Assembly (NCBI RefSeq): GCF_027271155.1
Contig: NZ_CP114542.1
Coordinates: 1,674,001 to 1,738,000 of the forward strand
DNA length: 64,000 nucleotides
Direction: 5' to 3'
DNA from: Brevundimonas subvibrioides
GTDB taxonomy: Bacteria; Pseudomonadota; Alphaproteobacteria; Caulobacterales; Caulobacteraceae
This document shows positions 18,441 to 26,941 of this stretch, in pieces. Made by a program: the position numbers and the translations under genes. Below the pieces are notes generated by a model. The model was given only the letters and a program-made list of their open reading frames with translations. It was not told the origin of the DNA and searched no databases. Each line of letters begins with the position of its first letter. Position 1 is the first letter of the stretch.

Positions 18441-19763
18441 TCAGGGGGTCGGTGGATCGCCGCGCTCGCCCTCGGCCGGTTTCAGGCCGTACGGCTCGAC
18501 CAGGTGCCACACATGGTCAGGGATCATCGATTTCATCCGGCGCGGCTCCTCGCGGCGCAGGTGGATCACCGTCTCGGCGGCCTTCATCTCCAGCCGGGTG
18601 CGGGCGAACTCCAGCCCCCGGGGTCCTGTGCGTGGCTGCAGCCAGCTGACGATCGGACGGACCCAGTCGGGCATGCGGCGCAGGGGCAGGCCGCCCGCCG
18701 CGCGCTCCACATTGGCGATGAAGCCGGCCACGGCGACCTTGCGTTTTCCCTTGTCGCCGGGCTCGGACAGCGCGACCTCGTCACCCAGCAGGTCCAGCAG
18801 TGCCTCGCCGCGCTCGTTGCGGACCAGCAACCACTGCTCGCCCTGACCGGCCATGTAGCCGACGGTGATGTCGGCCAGGGCATTGGTGTAGTCGACGCAG
18901 GTCCGGCAGGTAAGCGGGAAGAAATCCGGGGCCAGCTGCGAGATCGGCAGGGACAGGAAGGGGATCGTCTTCACCCGACCGTCCGTGAACCTCAGCTCCA
19001 CGTGATAGTCGGCGCGGAACTCCAGATAGGTGATGGTGTCGGGGTGCTCCGACAGCAGGGCCAGGAACTCATGGAAGCGTTCGGTCGTGGTGTTGTCCGA
19101 ACAGGGGGTGCCGACGACATAGAGTGTGTCGAAACCCAGCTCGGCCTCCAGCGCGCGCAGGGCATAGACCTGACAGGGGATGCCGATGACGGCGAGGCGG
19201 CGGTATCCCCGGGCGCGCGCATTTTCCAGCAGGGCCAGCAGGGGCGCATAGCCCATCCGCATGCCACGCACCTGGGCCATCGCAGCGGCCTCGGTGACCA
19301 GCACGGGCATGGGTCGCCACCGGTCGTCGGGATCAGGGGCCATGGTCAGAACCGCGTCGACCGCCTTGGTTTCGAGCAGGCGTTCGCCGATGCGGGTGGT
19401 GATGCCGGTCCACTGGGCACCGGGAGCCGGCGCCCGTAGCGATGCGCGGACCATGCGCTTCACGGGTCCGAAGAACAGTTCGTCGGGGCTGGTCGCCGGG
19501 TCGCGCGTCCGGCCGTGAACGCGCGTCTCCATGGCCGGATAGTCCGGCTTGATGAACTGGCAGGCCTTGCCGCACAGCGTCGGGTCTTCCATCCGCGACA
19601 CGCCGCAGTCGGTGCACAGATTGCGAGGAACGGGCGGACGCACGGGCGGTGCCCAGACGGGCGCTGAGGGGTCGGCGGAAACAGGCAAGGCGGGCGTCCC
19701 CAAGCGCCGGCCTTGTGCGACCGGACCGCGAGGAACCCACGCCAAGGCTGGGCCGTCAAGCAC
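18441..19763 (-). CDS. FrhB/BciB-like flavo-iron-sulfur oxidoreductase (F420 hydrogenase beta-subunit family)
   Basis: A 440-residue protein of the coenzyme F420 hydrogenase/dehydrogenase beta-subunit family. The N-terminal cysteines CTDCG and CGKACQF (around residues 50-70) and the later CRTCVDYTNALADITVGYMAG (about 285-305) resemble the cluster ligands of the BciB and HCAR ferredoxin-dependent (bacterio)chlorophyll reductases. IGIPCQVYALRAL and VVGTPCSDN are further family blocks. It probably binds FAD and two 4Fe-4S clusters and takes electrons from ferredoxin. The substrate is unknown: no photosynthesis genes are visible nearby, so a chlorophyll role is not supported here. The start is a GTG at 19763; the proline-rich first 45 residues are of doubtful conservation, so the true start may be further in. 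Confidence 0.7.
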   Translation of the reverse strand: MLDGPALAWVPRGPVAQGRRLGTPALPVSADPSAPVWAPPVRPPVPRNLCTDCGVSRMEDPTLCGKACQFIKPDYPAMETRVHGRTRDPATSPDELFFGPVKRMVRASLRAPAPGAQWTGITTRIGERLLETKAVDAVLTMAPDPDDRWRPMPVLVTEAAAMAQVRGMRMGYAPLLALLENARARGYRRLAVIGIPCQVYALRALEAELGFDTLYVVGTPCSDNTTTERFHEFLALLSEHPDTITYLEFRADYHVELRFTDGRVKTIPFLSLPISQLAPDFFPLTCRTCVDYTNALADITVGYMAGQGEQWLLVRNERGEALLDLLGDEVALSEPGDKGKRKVAVAGFIANVERAAGGLPLRRMPDWVRPIVSWLQPRTGPRGLEFARTRLEMKAAETVIHLRREEPRRMKSMIPDHVWHLVEPYGLKPAEGERGDPPTP

Positions 19764-19830
19764 GCATGCCGCCGCCCGACACAGCCCGCGCTCAAGCCGC
19801 GAACGACCGGGTCGCGAGCGTTAGCGCACC

Positions 19831-19881
19831 AAAAAAGGGGGGGGAGCGCGCCATCCCTTCTGCTTCAGAAGAGATGGCGCG
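19831..19881 (-). terminator. Intrinsic terminator-like hairpin after tRNA-Asp
   Basis: Bases 19847-19862 and 19866-19881 form a 16-bp stem (one G-U pair in the minus-strand RNA) with a three-base loop. On the minus strand it is followed after nine mostly C residues by six T residues (19836-19831). It lies right at the 3' end of tRNA-Asp and includes the last seven bases of the tRNA. It could also form the other way round for plus-strand transcripts, without a T-run there. Confidence 0.6.
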
Positions 19882-19951
19882 AGTGACGGGACTCGAACCC
19901 GCGACCTCCGGCGTGACAGGCCGGCACTCTAACCAACTGAGCTACACCCGC
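19875..19951 (-). tRNA. tRNA-Asp (GTC)
   Basis: A 77-base cloverleaf with encoded CCA. The acceptor stem pairs GCGGGTG with CACTCGC (one G-T), the D-arm contains AGCTCAGTTGGTTAGAG, the anticodon stem GCCGG/CCGGC holds a loop with GTC, and the T-arm contains GGTTCGAGTCC. The discriminator base is G, as for tRNA-Asp. The gene stands alone between the FrhB-like gene and the AbgT transporter gene, all on the minus strand, and is followed by a strong hairpin. Confidence 0.97.
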
Positions 19952-20052
19952 GTTTCCCGCTGCGTCGTTTCCGGCGCGGCGAGGGGCGTCGTTTAGGCGG
20001 GGGCTCGCCGGTGTGTCAAGCGAGGATCGGGGACGAGTTCGAAACTTCCTCG

Positions 20053-21633
20053 TCAACCGGCGATCACCGGCCCTGCGACGGGCAAGGGTGTCTGGTAGTG
20101 CACGCCGACGCCGGGTCCCAGCGGCAGGTCCAGGGCGACCCAGGCGGCCACCATGATCAGCCCGGCCACGAGGAATGACCCCGCATAGGGCAGCATACTG
20201 GCAAGGAGGGAACCCAGTCCGAATCGGGGATCCCATCGCTGGGCAAAAGTCAGGATCAGCGGGAAATAGCTCATCAGGGGCGTGGCGATGTTGGTCACGG
20301 AATCGCCCATGCGGTAGGCGGCGGTCGTCATCTCCGGGCTGATGCCCAGCAGCATGAACATCGGGACCACGATGGGCGCCAGCGCCGACCATTTGGCCGA
20401 GGCCGAACCGATGAACAGGTCGAAGAAGCACGAGACCAGCACCACGGCGATCAGCAGGAGCGGGGTCGGCAGGGCGACGCTCTTCAGATACTCCGCGCCG
20501 CCGACCGCGAGGATCGGTCCCAGTCCGGACCAGTTGAACATGGCCACGAAGTGGGCGGCGAAGAAGGCCAGGACGATGTAGGGGGCCATCTGGGCGATGC
20601 CGTCGCGCATCATGACCACAAGATCGCGGTGGCTCCGCACCGTACCGGCGCCGACCCCGTACGCCCCGCCCGCCAGAAAGAACAGGATGGCAAAAAAGGC
20701 GACCAGGGACTGATACAGCGGGTTGAACCGCTGGTTCGGCTCGGCCTCCGCATCGACGAAGGGCGAGCCGGGCAGGACGGTGATGGCGGCCCACAGCGTG
20801 GCCATGGCCAGCAGCGCCAGACCGGCGAAGGCCAGACCGCGTTTTTCGGCCGCCGTCAGGGGGACCTTGTCGTCGAGGTTGGCCCGCCCGGGCAGGATGG
20901 GCGAGCGGCCCTTCAGGCGCGGTTCGATGACGACGTCGGTCAGGAACCAGATGATCGGTGTGAACACGATCACCATGCCGATCGAGAAGAACCAGTTGCC
21001 TGCGATGGTTACGGAATAGGCCGGATCGATCAGTCGGGCTGCGGACTCTGTGATGCCCAGGATCAGGGCATCGGAAGCTCCCGGAAACAGATTGCCCGCG
21101 AACCCGCCGGACACCGCGGCAAACCCGGCCGCGAGCCCGGCCAGCGGATGACGACCAGCCGCCGAGAAGATCACGGCCGCCAGGGGTATGACGACGACAT
21201 AGGCGGCGTCCGACGCGTGATGCGATACCATGCCGGTGACCGCCACAGCCGGTGTGAGGATGAACCGGGGGGCGTTCAGCAACATGCCTCGAAAGGCGGT
21301 CGTGAACAGACCGGCGCGCTCTGCCACCGCGGCACCATAGACGACCGTCAGCACGATCCCCAGGGGCGGGAAGGCGGCCAGGGTCTTTGGCATGTCGATG
21401 AACAGCTTTGAGAGATTGTCGGTCGAGAGCAGGCTCTGCGCCTGCAGGGCATCGCCCGTCACCGGATTGACCGTCGCCCATCCCAGGCCTGCACCGACCA
21501 TACTGAGCACGATCAGGGCGAGGATGAACCATAGGAACAGGAAGACGGGATCGGGCAGGCTGTTGCCGGTGCGCTCGACAAGCCCGAGAAAGCCCTTGGC
21601 GGGCGGCATGCCGTCGGGGGTTACGTCGGTCAT
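20053..21633 (-). CDS. AbgT-family transporter
   Basis: A 526-residue polytopic inner-membrane protein of the AbgT family (p-aminobenzoyl-glutamate uptake in E. coli; several members export sulfonamides). Recognisable blocks are GFLGLVERTGNSLPDP at the N-terminus, PLGIVLTVVYGAAVAERAGL, MVSHHASDAAYVVVIPLAA, VSGGFAGNLFPG and, late in the protein, FIGSASAKWSALAPIVVPM and ATPLMSYFPLIL. At least ten hydrophobic segments are visible. The start ATG is preceded by GGAAAGGA at about 12 bases. No peptidase (AbgA/AbgB) gene lies beside it. A longer open frame on the same strand (19865-21697) is a shadow that runs through the tRNA. Confidence 0.9.
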   Translation of the reverse strand: MTDVTPDGMPPAKGFLGLVERTGNSLPDPVFLFLWFILALIVLSMVGAGLGWATVNPVTGDALQAQSLLSTDNLSKLFIDMPKTLAAFPPLGIVLTVVYGAAVAERAGLFTTAFRGMLLNAPRFILTPAVAVTGMVSHHASDAAYVVVIPLAAVIFSAAGRHPLAGLAAGFAAVSGGFAGNLFPGASDALILGITESAARLIDPAYSVTIAGNWFFSIGMVIVFTPIIWFLTDVVIEPRLKGRSPILPGRANLDDKVPLTAAEKRGLAFAGLALLAMATLWAAITVLPGSPFVDAEAEPNQRFNPLYQSLVAFFAILFFLAGGAYGVGAGTVRSHRDLVVMMRDGIAQMAPYIVLAFFAAHFVAMFNWSGLGPILAVGGAEYLKSVALPTPLLLIAVVLVSCFFDLFIGSASAKWSALAPIVVPMFMLLGISPEMTTAAYRMGDSVTNIATPLMSYFPLILTFAQRWDPRFGLGSLLASMLPYAGSFLVAGLIMVAAWVALDLPLGPGVGVHYQTPLPVAGPVIAG

Positions 21634-21758
21634 GGGTCGCAGTCGTCCTTTCCGGCCCGAAACGCGCCGATAAAGTCAGATGCTGGCCCGTCCGCACAAG
21701 CCGGGTGCGACATTATGTGCGAACCGTTCTCAACAAGAAATCGTTTCGTCGCATGGGT

Positions 21759-21787
21759 TTGAACCGCCGCGATCTTGGGTCTAGAAA
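21759..21787 (+). promoter_or_regulatory. Candidate promoter of the nuo operon
   Basis: TTGAAC at 21759-21764 and TCTAGAAA at 21780-21787 resemble the Caulobacter housekeeping promoter pattern (TTGAC-like, 10-14 base spacer, GCTANAWC) with about 14 bases between the boxes. They lie about 45 bases upstream of the nuoA start, in the only sizeable gap before the operon. This is pattern matching only. Confidence 0.35.
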
Positions 21788-21831
21788 GCCCCGAATCCGC
21801 CGCCTCCCCCGTCGGCAGGGACATTTTCCGA

Positions 21832-22209
21832 ATGAATGCATTCCTCCTGCAATATCTGCCCATCGTGATCTTCCTGGGGATCGCAACGGTGCTGGGCCTC
21901 GGCTTCATGGTCGCCGCCTGGGTGCTGGCTCCCTCGAACCCCGACAGCGAGAAGCTGTCGGCCTACGAATGCGGATTCAATGCCTTCGACGACGCGCGGA
22001 TGAAGTTCGATGTGCGGTTCTATCTGGTGTCGATCCTGTTCATCATCTTCGACCTGGAAGTGGCCTTCCTGTTTCCTTGGGCGGTGTCGATGTTCGACCT
22101 CGCGCGGCCTGAGATGATCTTCGCCTTCTGGTCGATGATGGCCTTCCTCGGCGTGCTGACCGTCGGCTTCATCTACGAATGGAAGAAGGGCGCGCTGGAA
22201 TGGCAATAG
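21832..22209 (+). CDS. nuoA: NADH-quinone oxidoreductase subunit A
   Basis: A 125-residue subunit (ND3 homologue) of the complex I membrane arm with three transmembrane helices. The block [20 protein letters not shown] with the conserved loop Cys and [22 protein letters not shown] are diagnostic. The loop takes part in the quinone-site active/deactive switch. The ATG at 21832 gives the normal length; the open frame reaches back to 21775 without conserved sequence. Its end overlaps nuoB by ten bases. It is the first gene of the 17-kb nuo operon. Confidence 0.96.
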   Translation: MNAFLLQYLPIVIFLGIATVLGLGFMVAAWVLAPSNPDSEKLSAYECGFNAFDDARMKFDVRFYLVSILFIIFDLEVAFLFPWAVSMFDLARPEMIFAFWSMMAFLGVLTVGFIYEWKKGALEWQ

Positions 22210-22781
22210 TCGCACCATCGAGCCCGTTGCCTACGGCCTATGGCCAGGGTGGCCGTTCGACCGTTGAGGGCTACGACCCCAAGATCCACGACAAGTTCTT
22301 CGAGGCGGTCAACACCGAGATCGCCGAGCAGGGCTTCCTGACCGCGTCTCTGGACGACGTCATCAACTGGGCCCGGACGGGCAGCCTGATGTGGATGACC
22401 TTCGGTCTGGCCTGCTGTGCCGTGGAGATGATCCAGGCGTCCATGCCGCGCTATGATCTGGAGCGGTTCGGCATGGCCCCGCGCGCCAGCCCACGTCAGT
22501 CGGACCTGATGATCGTCGCCGGCACCCTGACCAACAAGATGGCTCCGGCCCTGCGCAAGGTCTACGACCAGATGCCGGATCCGCGTTACGTCCTGTCGAT
22601 GGGAAGCTGTGCCAACGGCGGTGGCTACTACCACTACAGCTACAGCGTCGTGCGCGGCTGCGACCGTATCGTGCCGGTCGATGTCTATGTGCCCGGCTGC
22701 CCGCCGACGGCCGAGGCCCTGATCTACGGCCTGCTGCAGCTGCAGAAGAAGATCCGTCGCACGGGGACGATCGAACGGTGA
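22200..22781 (+). CDS. nuoB: NADH-quinone oxidoreductase subunit B
   Basis: A 193-residue peripheral subunit (PSST) that holds the terminal 4Fe-4S cluster N2 beside the quinone site. The ligands are visible in GLACCAVEM (the unusual tandem cysteines), [12 protein letters not shown] and [11 protein letters not shown]. The ATG at 22200 lies inside the end of nuoA; the open frame starts at 22179. The stop overlaps the GTG of the next small gene (GTGA). Confidence 0.97.
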   Translation: MAIVAPSSPLPTAYGQGGRSTVEGYDPKIHDKFFEAVNTEIAEQGFLTASLDDVINWARTGSLMWMTFGLACCAVEMIQASMPRYDLERFGMAPRASPRQSDLMIVAGTLTNKMAPALRKVYDQMPDPRYVLSMGSCANGGGYYHYSYSVVRGCDRIVPVDVYVPGCPPTAEALIYGLLQLQKKIRRTGTIER

Positions 22782-23170
22782 GCGCCCATGTTGTGACCGT
22801 CGCGCCGACTCCAGGCGAGCAATCCGCACCGGGCATAGTGCGCTCGAGTTTGACGGCTGTATTGACCCTGGCTCTGCCTGGCATCGTCGGCTGCAGTGCC
22901 GCCAAGCCGGAATGGACCGTTGCCGAGGGTTGGTTGTCGGCGCGATGTGAGGCGGCTTCAGAACTGCTCCTGCAGCGCGGCGACGGCAGCATCCGTACCC
23001 GGTTCGAGACGTGGCGGGGGCTGACCGACGCGTTTGCCGCGTCTACAGACGCCCGGATGGAACTCCAGCAGCGGGCGCGGGCGTCGATGGCGGGGAATGG
23101 GACGGCGGAAGCCTTCTTCGCGGCCAACTGCGGCGACGACGCAGTCGCAGATGTTCGAAGGACGCTCTAG
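22778..23170 (+). CDS. Small putative lipoprotein between nuoB and nuoC
   Basis: 130 residues from a GTG that overlaps the nuoB stop, or 110 from an in-frame GTG at 22838. The shorter form starts with a compact signal peptide ([13 protein letters not shown], then GIVGC), a good lipobox, so the mature protein would be a roughly 90-residue periplasmic lipoprotein. It contains two further cysteines (SARCEAA, AANCGDD) that could form a disulfide. I recognise no family. Its coupling to nuoB and the two-base gap to nuoC suggest it is made with complex I. A purely hypothetical role in assembly would fit; nothing in the sequence proves it. Confidence 0.6.
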   Translation: MSAHVVTVAPTPGEQSAPGIVRSSLTAVLTLALPGIVGCSAAKPEWTVAEGWLSARCEAASELLLQRGDGSIRTRFETWRGLTDAFAASTDARMELQQRARASMAGNGTAEAFFAANCGDDAVADVRRTL

Positions 23171-23172
23171 CG

Positions 23173-23868
23173 ATGACTGAGTTCGAACAGCCCAAGTATG
23201 CGACCGGCCACCTGGCGACTGTCGCGGCCAACACCGCCGTCCTGACGCCGCTGGGCCAGGAGATGGTGGCCGAGCTGCAGGTCGATGCGACCGTGGCCTA
23301 TGGCGAGCTGACGCTGACCTGCCACCGCGACCGGATCGTGAGCGTTCTGACCGACCTGCGCGACCGTTTCGGATTCCAGCAACTGCTGGACGTTTGCGGC
23401 GTGGACTATCCCGACCGGGCCGAACGGTTCGATGTCGTCTATCATTTGCTGAGCCTGACGCGGAATGCGCGCATCCGGGTCAAGGTCACGACCGACGAGG
23501 TCCAGCCGGTGCCAAGCGTCATCTCTGTCTATCCTTCCGCCGAATGGTTCGAGCGCGAGGCGTTCGATATGTACGGTATGCTGTTCTCGGACCACCCGGA
23601 CCTGCGCCGCCTGCTGACCGATTACGGGTTCCAGGGGCATCCGCTGCGCAAGGACTTCCCGATGACCGGCTATGTCGAGGTCCGCTACGACGAGCAGCAG
23701 AAGCGGGTGGTCTATGAGCCCGTCAAGCTGACGCAGGAGTTCCGCAACTTCGACTTCCTGTCCCCCTGGGAGGGTGCCGAATACCCGGCCGATGTCCTGC
23801 CGGGCGACGAGAAGGCGGCACAGGCCCGCGCGGTCGGCGCAACCGCGCCTTCGGGAGGGAAAGCCTGA
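23173..23868 (+). CDS. nuoC: NADH-quinone oxidoreductase subunit C
   Basis: A 231-residue 30-kDa subunit of the complex I connecting module. Conserved blocks are [46 protein letters not shown] and [20 protein letters not shown], the last being the signature. It is separate from NuoD, as in most alphaproteobacteria and unlike the NuoCD fusion of enterics. The C-terminal tail after PWEGAEYP is rich in Ala and Gly. The open frame extends upstream over the lipoprotein gene; the ATG at 23173 fits the family. The stop overlaps nuoD (TGATG). Confidence 0.95.
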   Translation: MTEFEQPKYATGHLATVAANTAVLTPLGQEMVAELQVDATVAYGELTLTCHRDRIVSVLTDLRDRFGFQQLLDVCGVDYPDRAERFDVVYHLLSLTRNARIRVKVTTDEVQPVPSVISVYPSAEWFEREAFDMYGMLFSDHPDLRRLLTDYGFQGHPLRKDFPMTGYVEVRYDEQQKRVVYEPVKLTQEFRNFDFLSPWEGAEYPADVLPGDEKAAQARAVGATAPSGGKA

Positions 23869-25163
23869 TGGCCGACGGACATCCCATCGCGAAAGCCTCG
23901 CCCACCCGCGCCGAACTGGACGTCGTCACCGACGACCTGGGCCACATCGCCTTCGGCGATCCGCGCACGGCCCATGCCCGCGAGATGGACGACCGCAAGT
24001 TCACCATCAACTTCGGGCCGCAACACCCCGCCGCCCACGGCGTGCTGCGTCTGGTGCTGGAGCTGGACGGGGAGGTGGTCGAGCGTGTCGATCCGCACAT
24101 CGGCCTGCTGCACCGCGGCACCGAGAAGCTGATGGAGGCCCGCACCTATCTGCAGAACGTGCCCTATCTGGACCGACTCGACTACGTCGCCCCGATGAAC
24201 CAGGAGCACGCCTTCTGCCTGGCCATAGAGCGACTGATGGGCATCGAGGTGCCCTATCGCGCCCAGCTGATCCGCGTCCTGTATTCGGAAATCGGCCGCA
24301 TCCTGTCGCACATGCTGAACGTCACGACCCAGGCGCTGGACGTTGGCGCCCTGACGCCGCCGCTGTGGGGCTTCGAGCAGCGCGAGAAGCTGATGGTCTT
24401 CTATGAGCGGGCCTGTGGCGCGCGCCTGCACGCCAACTATTTCCGGCCCGGCGGCGTGCATCAGGACCTGCCCATGGCCCTGATCGACGACATCGGCCGC
24501 TGGTGCGCCGAGTTCCCGACGGCGCTCGCCGACATCGAGAGCCTGGTCACCGAGAACCGCATCTTCAAGCAGCGCAATGTGGACATCGGCGTGGTGTCCA
24601 AGGAACAGGCCCTGCAGTGGGGCTTCTCCGGCGTGATGCTGCGCGGCTCCGACATCGCCTGGGATCTGCGCAAGTCGCAGCCCTACGAATGCTATGCCGA
24701 GCTCGATTTCGACGTGGTCGTCGGCAAGAACGGCGACTGCTGGGACCGCTACCTCGTCCGCGTCGAGGAGATGAAGCAGTCGGTGCACATCATGGAGCAG
24801 TGCATCCACAAGCTGCGCAACTGCCCGGGCGAGCCGGTCATGGTCGAGAACAACAAGATCGTGCCCCCGACGCGCGGCGAGATGAAGCGGTCGATGGAAG
24901 CCCTGATCCATCACTTCAAGCTCTATACCGAAGGCTTCCACACCCCGGCCGGCGAGGTCTATGCCGCCGTCGAGGCCCCCAAGGGCGAGTTCGGCATCTA
25001 TCTGGTCTCGGACGGCACCAACAAGCCGTACCGCGTCAAGATCAGCGCGCCGGGGTTCCGCCACCTGCAGGCCATGGACTGGATGAACCGGGGCCACATG
25101 CTGGCTGACGTGTCCGCCATCTTGGGGTCGCTGGATATCGTGTTCGGTGAGGTGGATCGGTGA
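23868..25163 (+). CDS. nuoD: NADH-quinone oxidoreductase subunit D
   Basis: A 431-residue 49-kDa subunit that forms the quinone-binding cavity with NuoB. It has the NiFe-hydrogenase-like fold with [50 protein letters not shown] and [14 protein letters not shown]. The conserved His and Tyr that contact ubiquinone are in the HPAAHG and RLDYV blocks. The N-terminal ~45 residues are longer than in many homologues. The start is coupled to nuoC and the stop overlaps the next small membrane gene. Confidence 0.97.
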   Translation: MADGHPIAKASPTRAELDVVTDDLGHIAFGDPRTAHAREMDDRKFTINFGPQHPAAHGVLRLVLELDGEVVERVDPHIGLLHRGTEKLMEARTYLQNVPYLDRLDYVAPMNQEHAFCLAIERLMGIEVPYRAQLIRVLYSEIGRILSHMLNVTTQALDVGALTPPLWGFEQREKLMVFYERACGARLHANYFRPGGVHQDLPMALIDDIGRWCAEFPTALADIESLVTENRIFKQRNVDIGVVSKEQALQWGFSGVMLRGSDIAWDLRKSQPYECYAELDFDVVVGKNGDCWDRYLVRVEEMKQSVHIMEQCIHKLRNCPGEPVMVENNKIVPPTRGEMKRSMEALIHHFKLYTEGFHTPAGEVYAAVEAPKGEFGIYLVSDGTNKPYRVKISAPGFRHLQAMDWMNRGHMLADVSAILGSLDIVFGEVDR

Positions 25164-25516
25164 TGACGATTCCCTTGGACATGATCCTCGTGGCAGCTGT
25201 GGCGGCTCTTCTGACCGGCCTGTTCGTCGTCGGATTGACGCTGATGGGGCTCGATCGTTTCGGAGCGCGTCGGATGGCGGCCTACCCCGGAGGCCCGAGC
25301 GCGGCGCGGCGCGATGTCCTTATTTCAGGCAGCCCGGTCATCGTATTTGTTGCCGCGACGACACCGCTCCAGGTGCTGAATGACTATCTGCCCGATCTCA
25401 TGAACGGGATGTGGCTGGGTACCGTCGGATTGATTGCCGTCGGCCTCGCAATCTGGCCGGCGGCGCAGCGAGCGCGTCGCAGGCTGGGTCCCTTGCTGGG
25501 ACGAGCGGCCCGATGA
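25163..25516 (+). CDS. Small membrane protein between nuoD and nuoE (first of two)
   Basis: 117 residues from ATG 25163 (TGATG overlap with nuoD; a GTG one codon earlier is also open). Hydrophobic segments lie at about residues 6-28 (ILVAAVAALLTGLFVVG), 55-70 (SGSPVIVFVAATTP) and 83-98 (LGTVGLIAVGLAIWP), followed by an Arg-rich tail, so two or three membrane helices with a positively charged cytoplasmic end. I recognise no family. It is coupled to the next gene by ATGA. Expression as part of the nuo transcript is nearly certain from the overlaps; the function is unknown. Confidence 0.65.
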   Translation: MTIPLDMILVAAVAALLTGLFVVGLTLMGLDRFGARRMAAYPGGPSAARRDVLISGSPVIVFVAATTPLQVLNDYLPDLMNGMWLGTVGLIAVGLAIWPAAQRARRRLGPLLGRAAR

Positions 25517-25779
25517 CCGCTTTCGCAATCGATCCCGTCTTCACGCTGTTGCAGCGGATCGCCCTCGCGGGCTTCCTGCTTACGGCTGGGCTGATCCGGT
25601 TTGGCTTTTCGCCGAAGCGCCGCGCGATCATGGGTAATCCGAAGCTCGCGCTGGCGACCGCCGGCATCGCAACACCCGTCTTCGCCGGGGTGACGATGTC
25701 CTCGCTGTCGCGCGACCACGCCAACGTCGGCAAGGCGGTGTGGAGCGCGCGCGTCAAATGCTGGATGGGTAGAGCATGA
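25513..25779 (+). CDS. Small membrane protein between nuoD and nuoE (second of two)
   Basis: 88 residues from ATG 25513, which overlaps the previous stop (ATGA). One hydrophobic helix near the N-terminus (LLQRIALAGFLLTAGLI) and a second at about 46-60 (LALATAGIATPVFAGVT), separated by a basic loop (SPKRRAIMG). The open frame reaches back to 25411, but that part lies over the previous gene. No family recognised. The stop overlaps nuoE (ATGA). Confidence 0.6.
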   Translation: MTAFAIDPVFTLLQRIALAGFLLTAGLIRFGFSPKRRAIMGNPKLALATAGIATPVFAGVTMSSLSRDHANVGKAVWSARVKCWMGRA

Positions 25780-26438
25780 GCGTTCGTCGTCTCGCCAAGG
25801 AACAACCGGCCTCGTTCGCCTTCTCGAAGGAGACGATGAAGAAGGTCGAGTGGTGGATCGCCAAATATCCGGCGGATCGCGCACGTTCGGCCGTGATCCC
25901 GATGCTGTGGCTGGTTCAGAAGCAGGAGGGCTGGGTGTCCGAGCCCGCCATCCGCGCCATCGCCGAAAAGCTCGACATGGCCTACATCCGGGTGCTGGAG
26001 GTCGCGACCTTCTACACCATGTTCATGCTGGAGCCGGTCGGCTCGGCCGCCCTGATCCAGGTGTGCGGCACCACGCCCTGCATGCTGCGCGGCTCGGGCG
26101 AACTGATGAAGGTCTGCAAGAGCCGGATCGGCGACAAGCAGACCCTGTCGGCCGACGGCAAGTTCTACTGGGAAGAGGTCGAGTGTCTGGGGGCCTGCGT
26201 CAACGCCCCCATGGCCATGATCAACGACTACTATTTCGAGGACCTGACCGCCGCCGACCTGAACCAGATCATCGACGACTTCGCGGCGGGCAAGACGCCC
26301 AAGCCCGGCACCCGCGTCGATCGCGTGAACTCGGCGCCGGAGGGCGGGCCCCTGACCCTGACCGATCCGAAACTGTATGACGGCTCGGCGGCGAAGAAGA
26401 TCAAGACGCTCCCGAACTCCGAGCCCGTGACTGCATGA
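25776..26438 (+). CDS. nuoE: NADH-quinone oxidoreductase subunit E
   Basis: A 220-residue thioredoxin-fold subunit of the NADH dehydrogenase module carrying the 2Fe-2S cluster N1a. The four ligands are in VCGTTPCMLRG and VECLGACVNAPM; RVLEVATFYTMF is a family block. The C-terminal tail after FAAGKTPKPGTR (about 40 residues) is a low-conservation extension seen in many alphaproteobacteria. It is translationally coupled on both sides by ATGA overlaps. Confidence 0.96.
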   Translation: MSVRRLAKEQPASFAFSKETMKKVEWWIAKYPADRARSAVIPMLWLVQKQEGWVSEPAIRAIAEKLDMAYIRVLEVATFYTMFMLEPVGSAALIQVCGTTPCMLRGSGELMKVCKSRIGDKQTLSADGKFYWEEVECLGACVNAPMAMINDYYFEDLTAADLNQIIDDFAAGKTPKPGTRVDRVNSAPEGGPLTLTDPKLYDGSAAKKIKTLPNSEPVTA

Positions 26439-26623
26439 CTGAACCTGTCGATCCCAAGTCGGGCCAATCCCTTAAGAACACCGACGCCTTCCTCGCGATC
26501 GGGTTCGTGTTTTTCGTCCTCGGGCTGTCCGGCGACAACAACACGGCCTTTCTGGCGATCGGTCTCGCGTTCATCGCCATCGGGGTGGCTGGCCGGGTGC
26601 GTAAGCCCAAGGTCGATAAGTGA
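26435..26623 (+). CDS. 62-residue double-helix membrane protein with internal duplication
   Basis: The ATG overlaps the nuoE stop (ATGA). After a short polar start there are two hydrophobic helices that look like copies of each other: AFLAIGFVFFVLGLSG and AFLAIGLAFIAIGVAG, joined by DNNT and followed by a basic tail (RVRKPKVDK). The repeated AFLAIG-x2-F-x3-G-x2-G pattern puts glycines on one face, as in tightly packed helical hairpins. No family recognised. Its position between nuoE and nuoF suggests a link to complex I biogenesis, which is inference only. Confidence 0.6.
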   Translation: MTEPVDPKSGQSLKNTDAFLAIGFVFFVLGLSGDNNTAFLAIGLAFIAIGVAGRVRKPKVDK

Positions 26624-26668
26624 TATGGGCGCTCAACCAGCAACCTGCGACTCGGGCGAGGTCAGCGC

Positions 26669-26941
26669 ATGACCGACGTCAGGTCCGACGAGAAGGTGGC
26701 CGCCTATCGTGCGGAAATCCGTGCCGTGGGCCGCAACCAGCGGCTGGCGGGCTTCGGCCTGGTGATGCTTGGGGCCATTCTGGTCTGGGGCGCGACACGC
26801 GCGGGCGCGCTCACCGAACTTGTGCAACTGGCGGGCTATGCGGCGCTGGCGGCGGGGTGGGCCCTGATGCTGGCCGCGATCTTCCTGCGCACCCGATATC
26901 ACCGCCGTCGCTTGGCCGAGCTGGACGGAGGCATACAATGA
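26669..26941 (+). CDS. Small membrane protein between nuoE and nuoF
   Basis: 90 residues, with GGGCGAGG a few bases before ATG 26669. A charged N-terminal stretch of about 25 residues (SDEKVAAYRAEIRAVGRN) is followed by two membrane helices (about 27-45 and 53-73) and a basic/acidic tail (RYHRRRLAELDGG), giving a helical hairpin with both ends in the cytoplasm. No family recognised. It is the fourth small membrane protein gene between nuoD and nuoF. Confidence 0.6.
   Translation: MTDVRSDEKVAAYRAEIRAVGRNQRLAGFGLVMLGAILVWGATRAGALTELVQLAGYAALAAGWALMLAAIFLRTRYHRRRLAELDGGIQ

Noticed and set aside
19865..21697. Open frame of 610 codons on the minus strand over the AbgT gene
   Set aside because: It is out of frame with the clear AbgT protein on the same strand, runs through tRNA-Asp, and its translation is Arg/Gly-rich without motifs.
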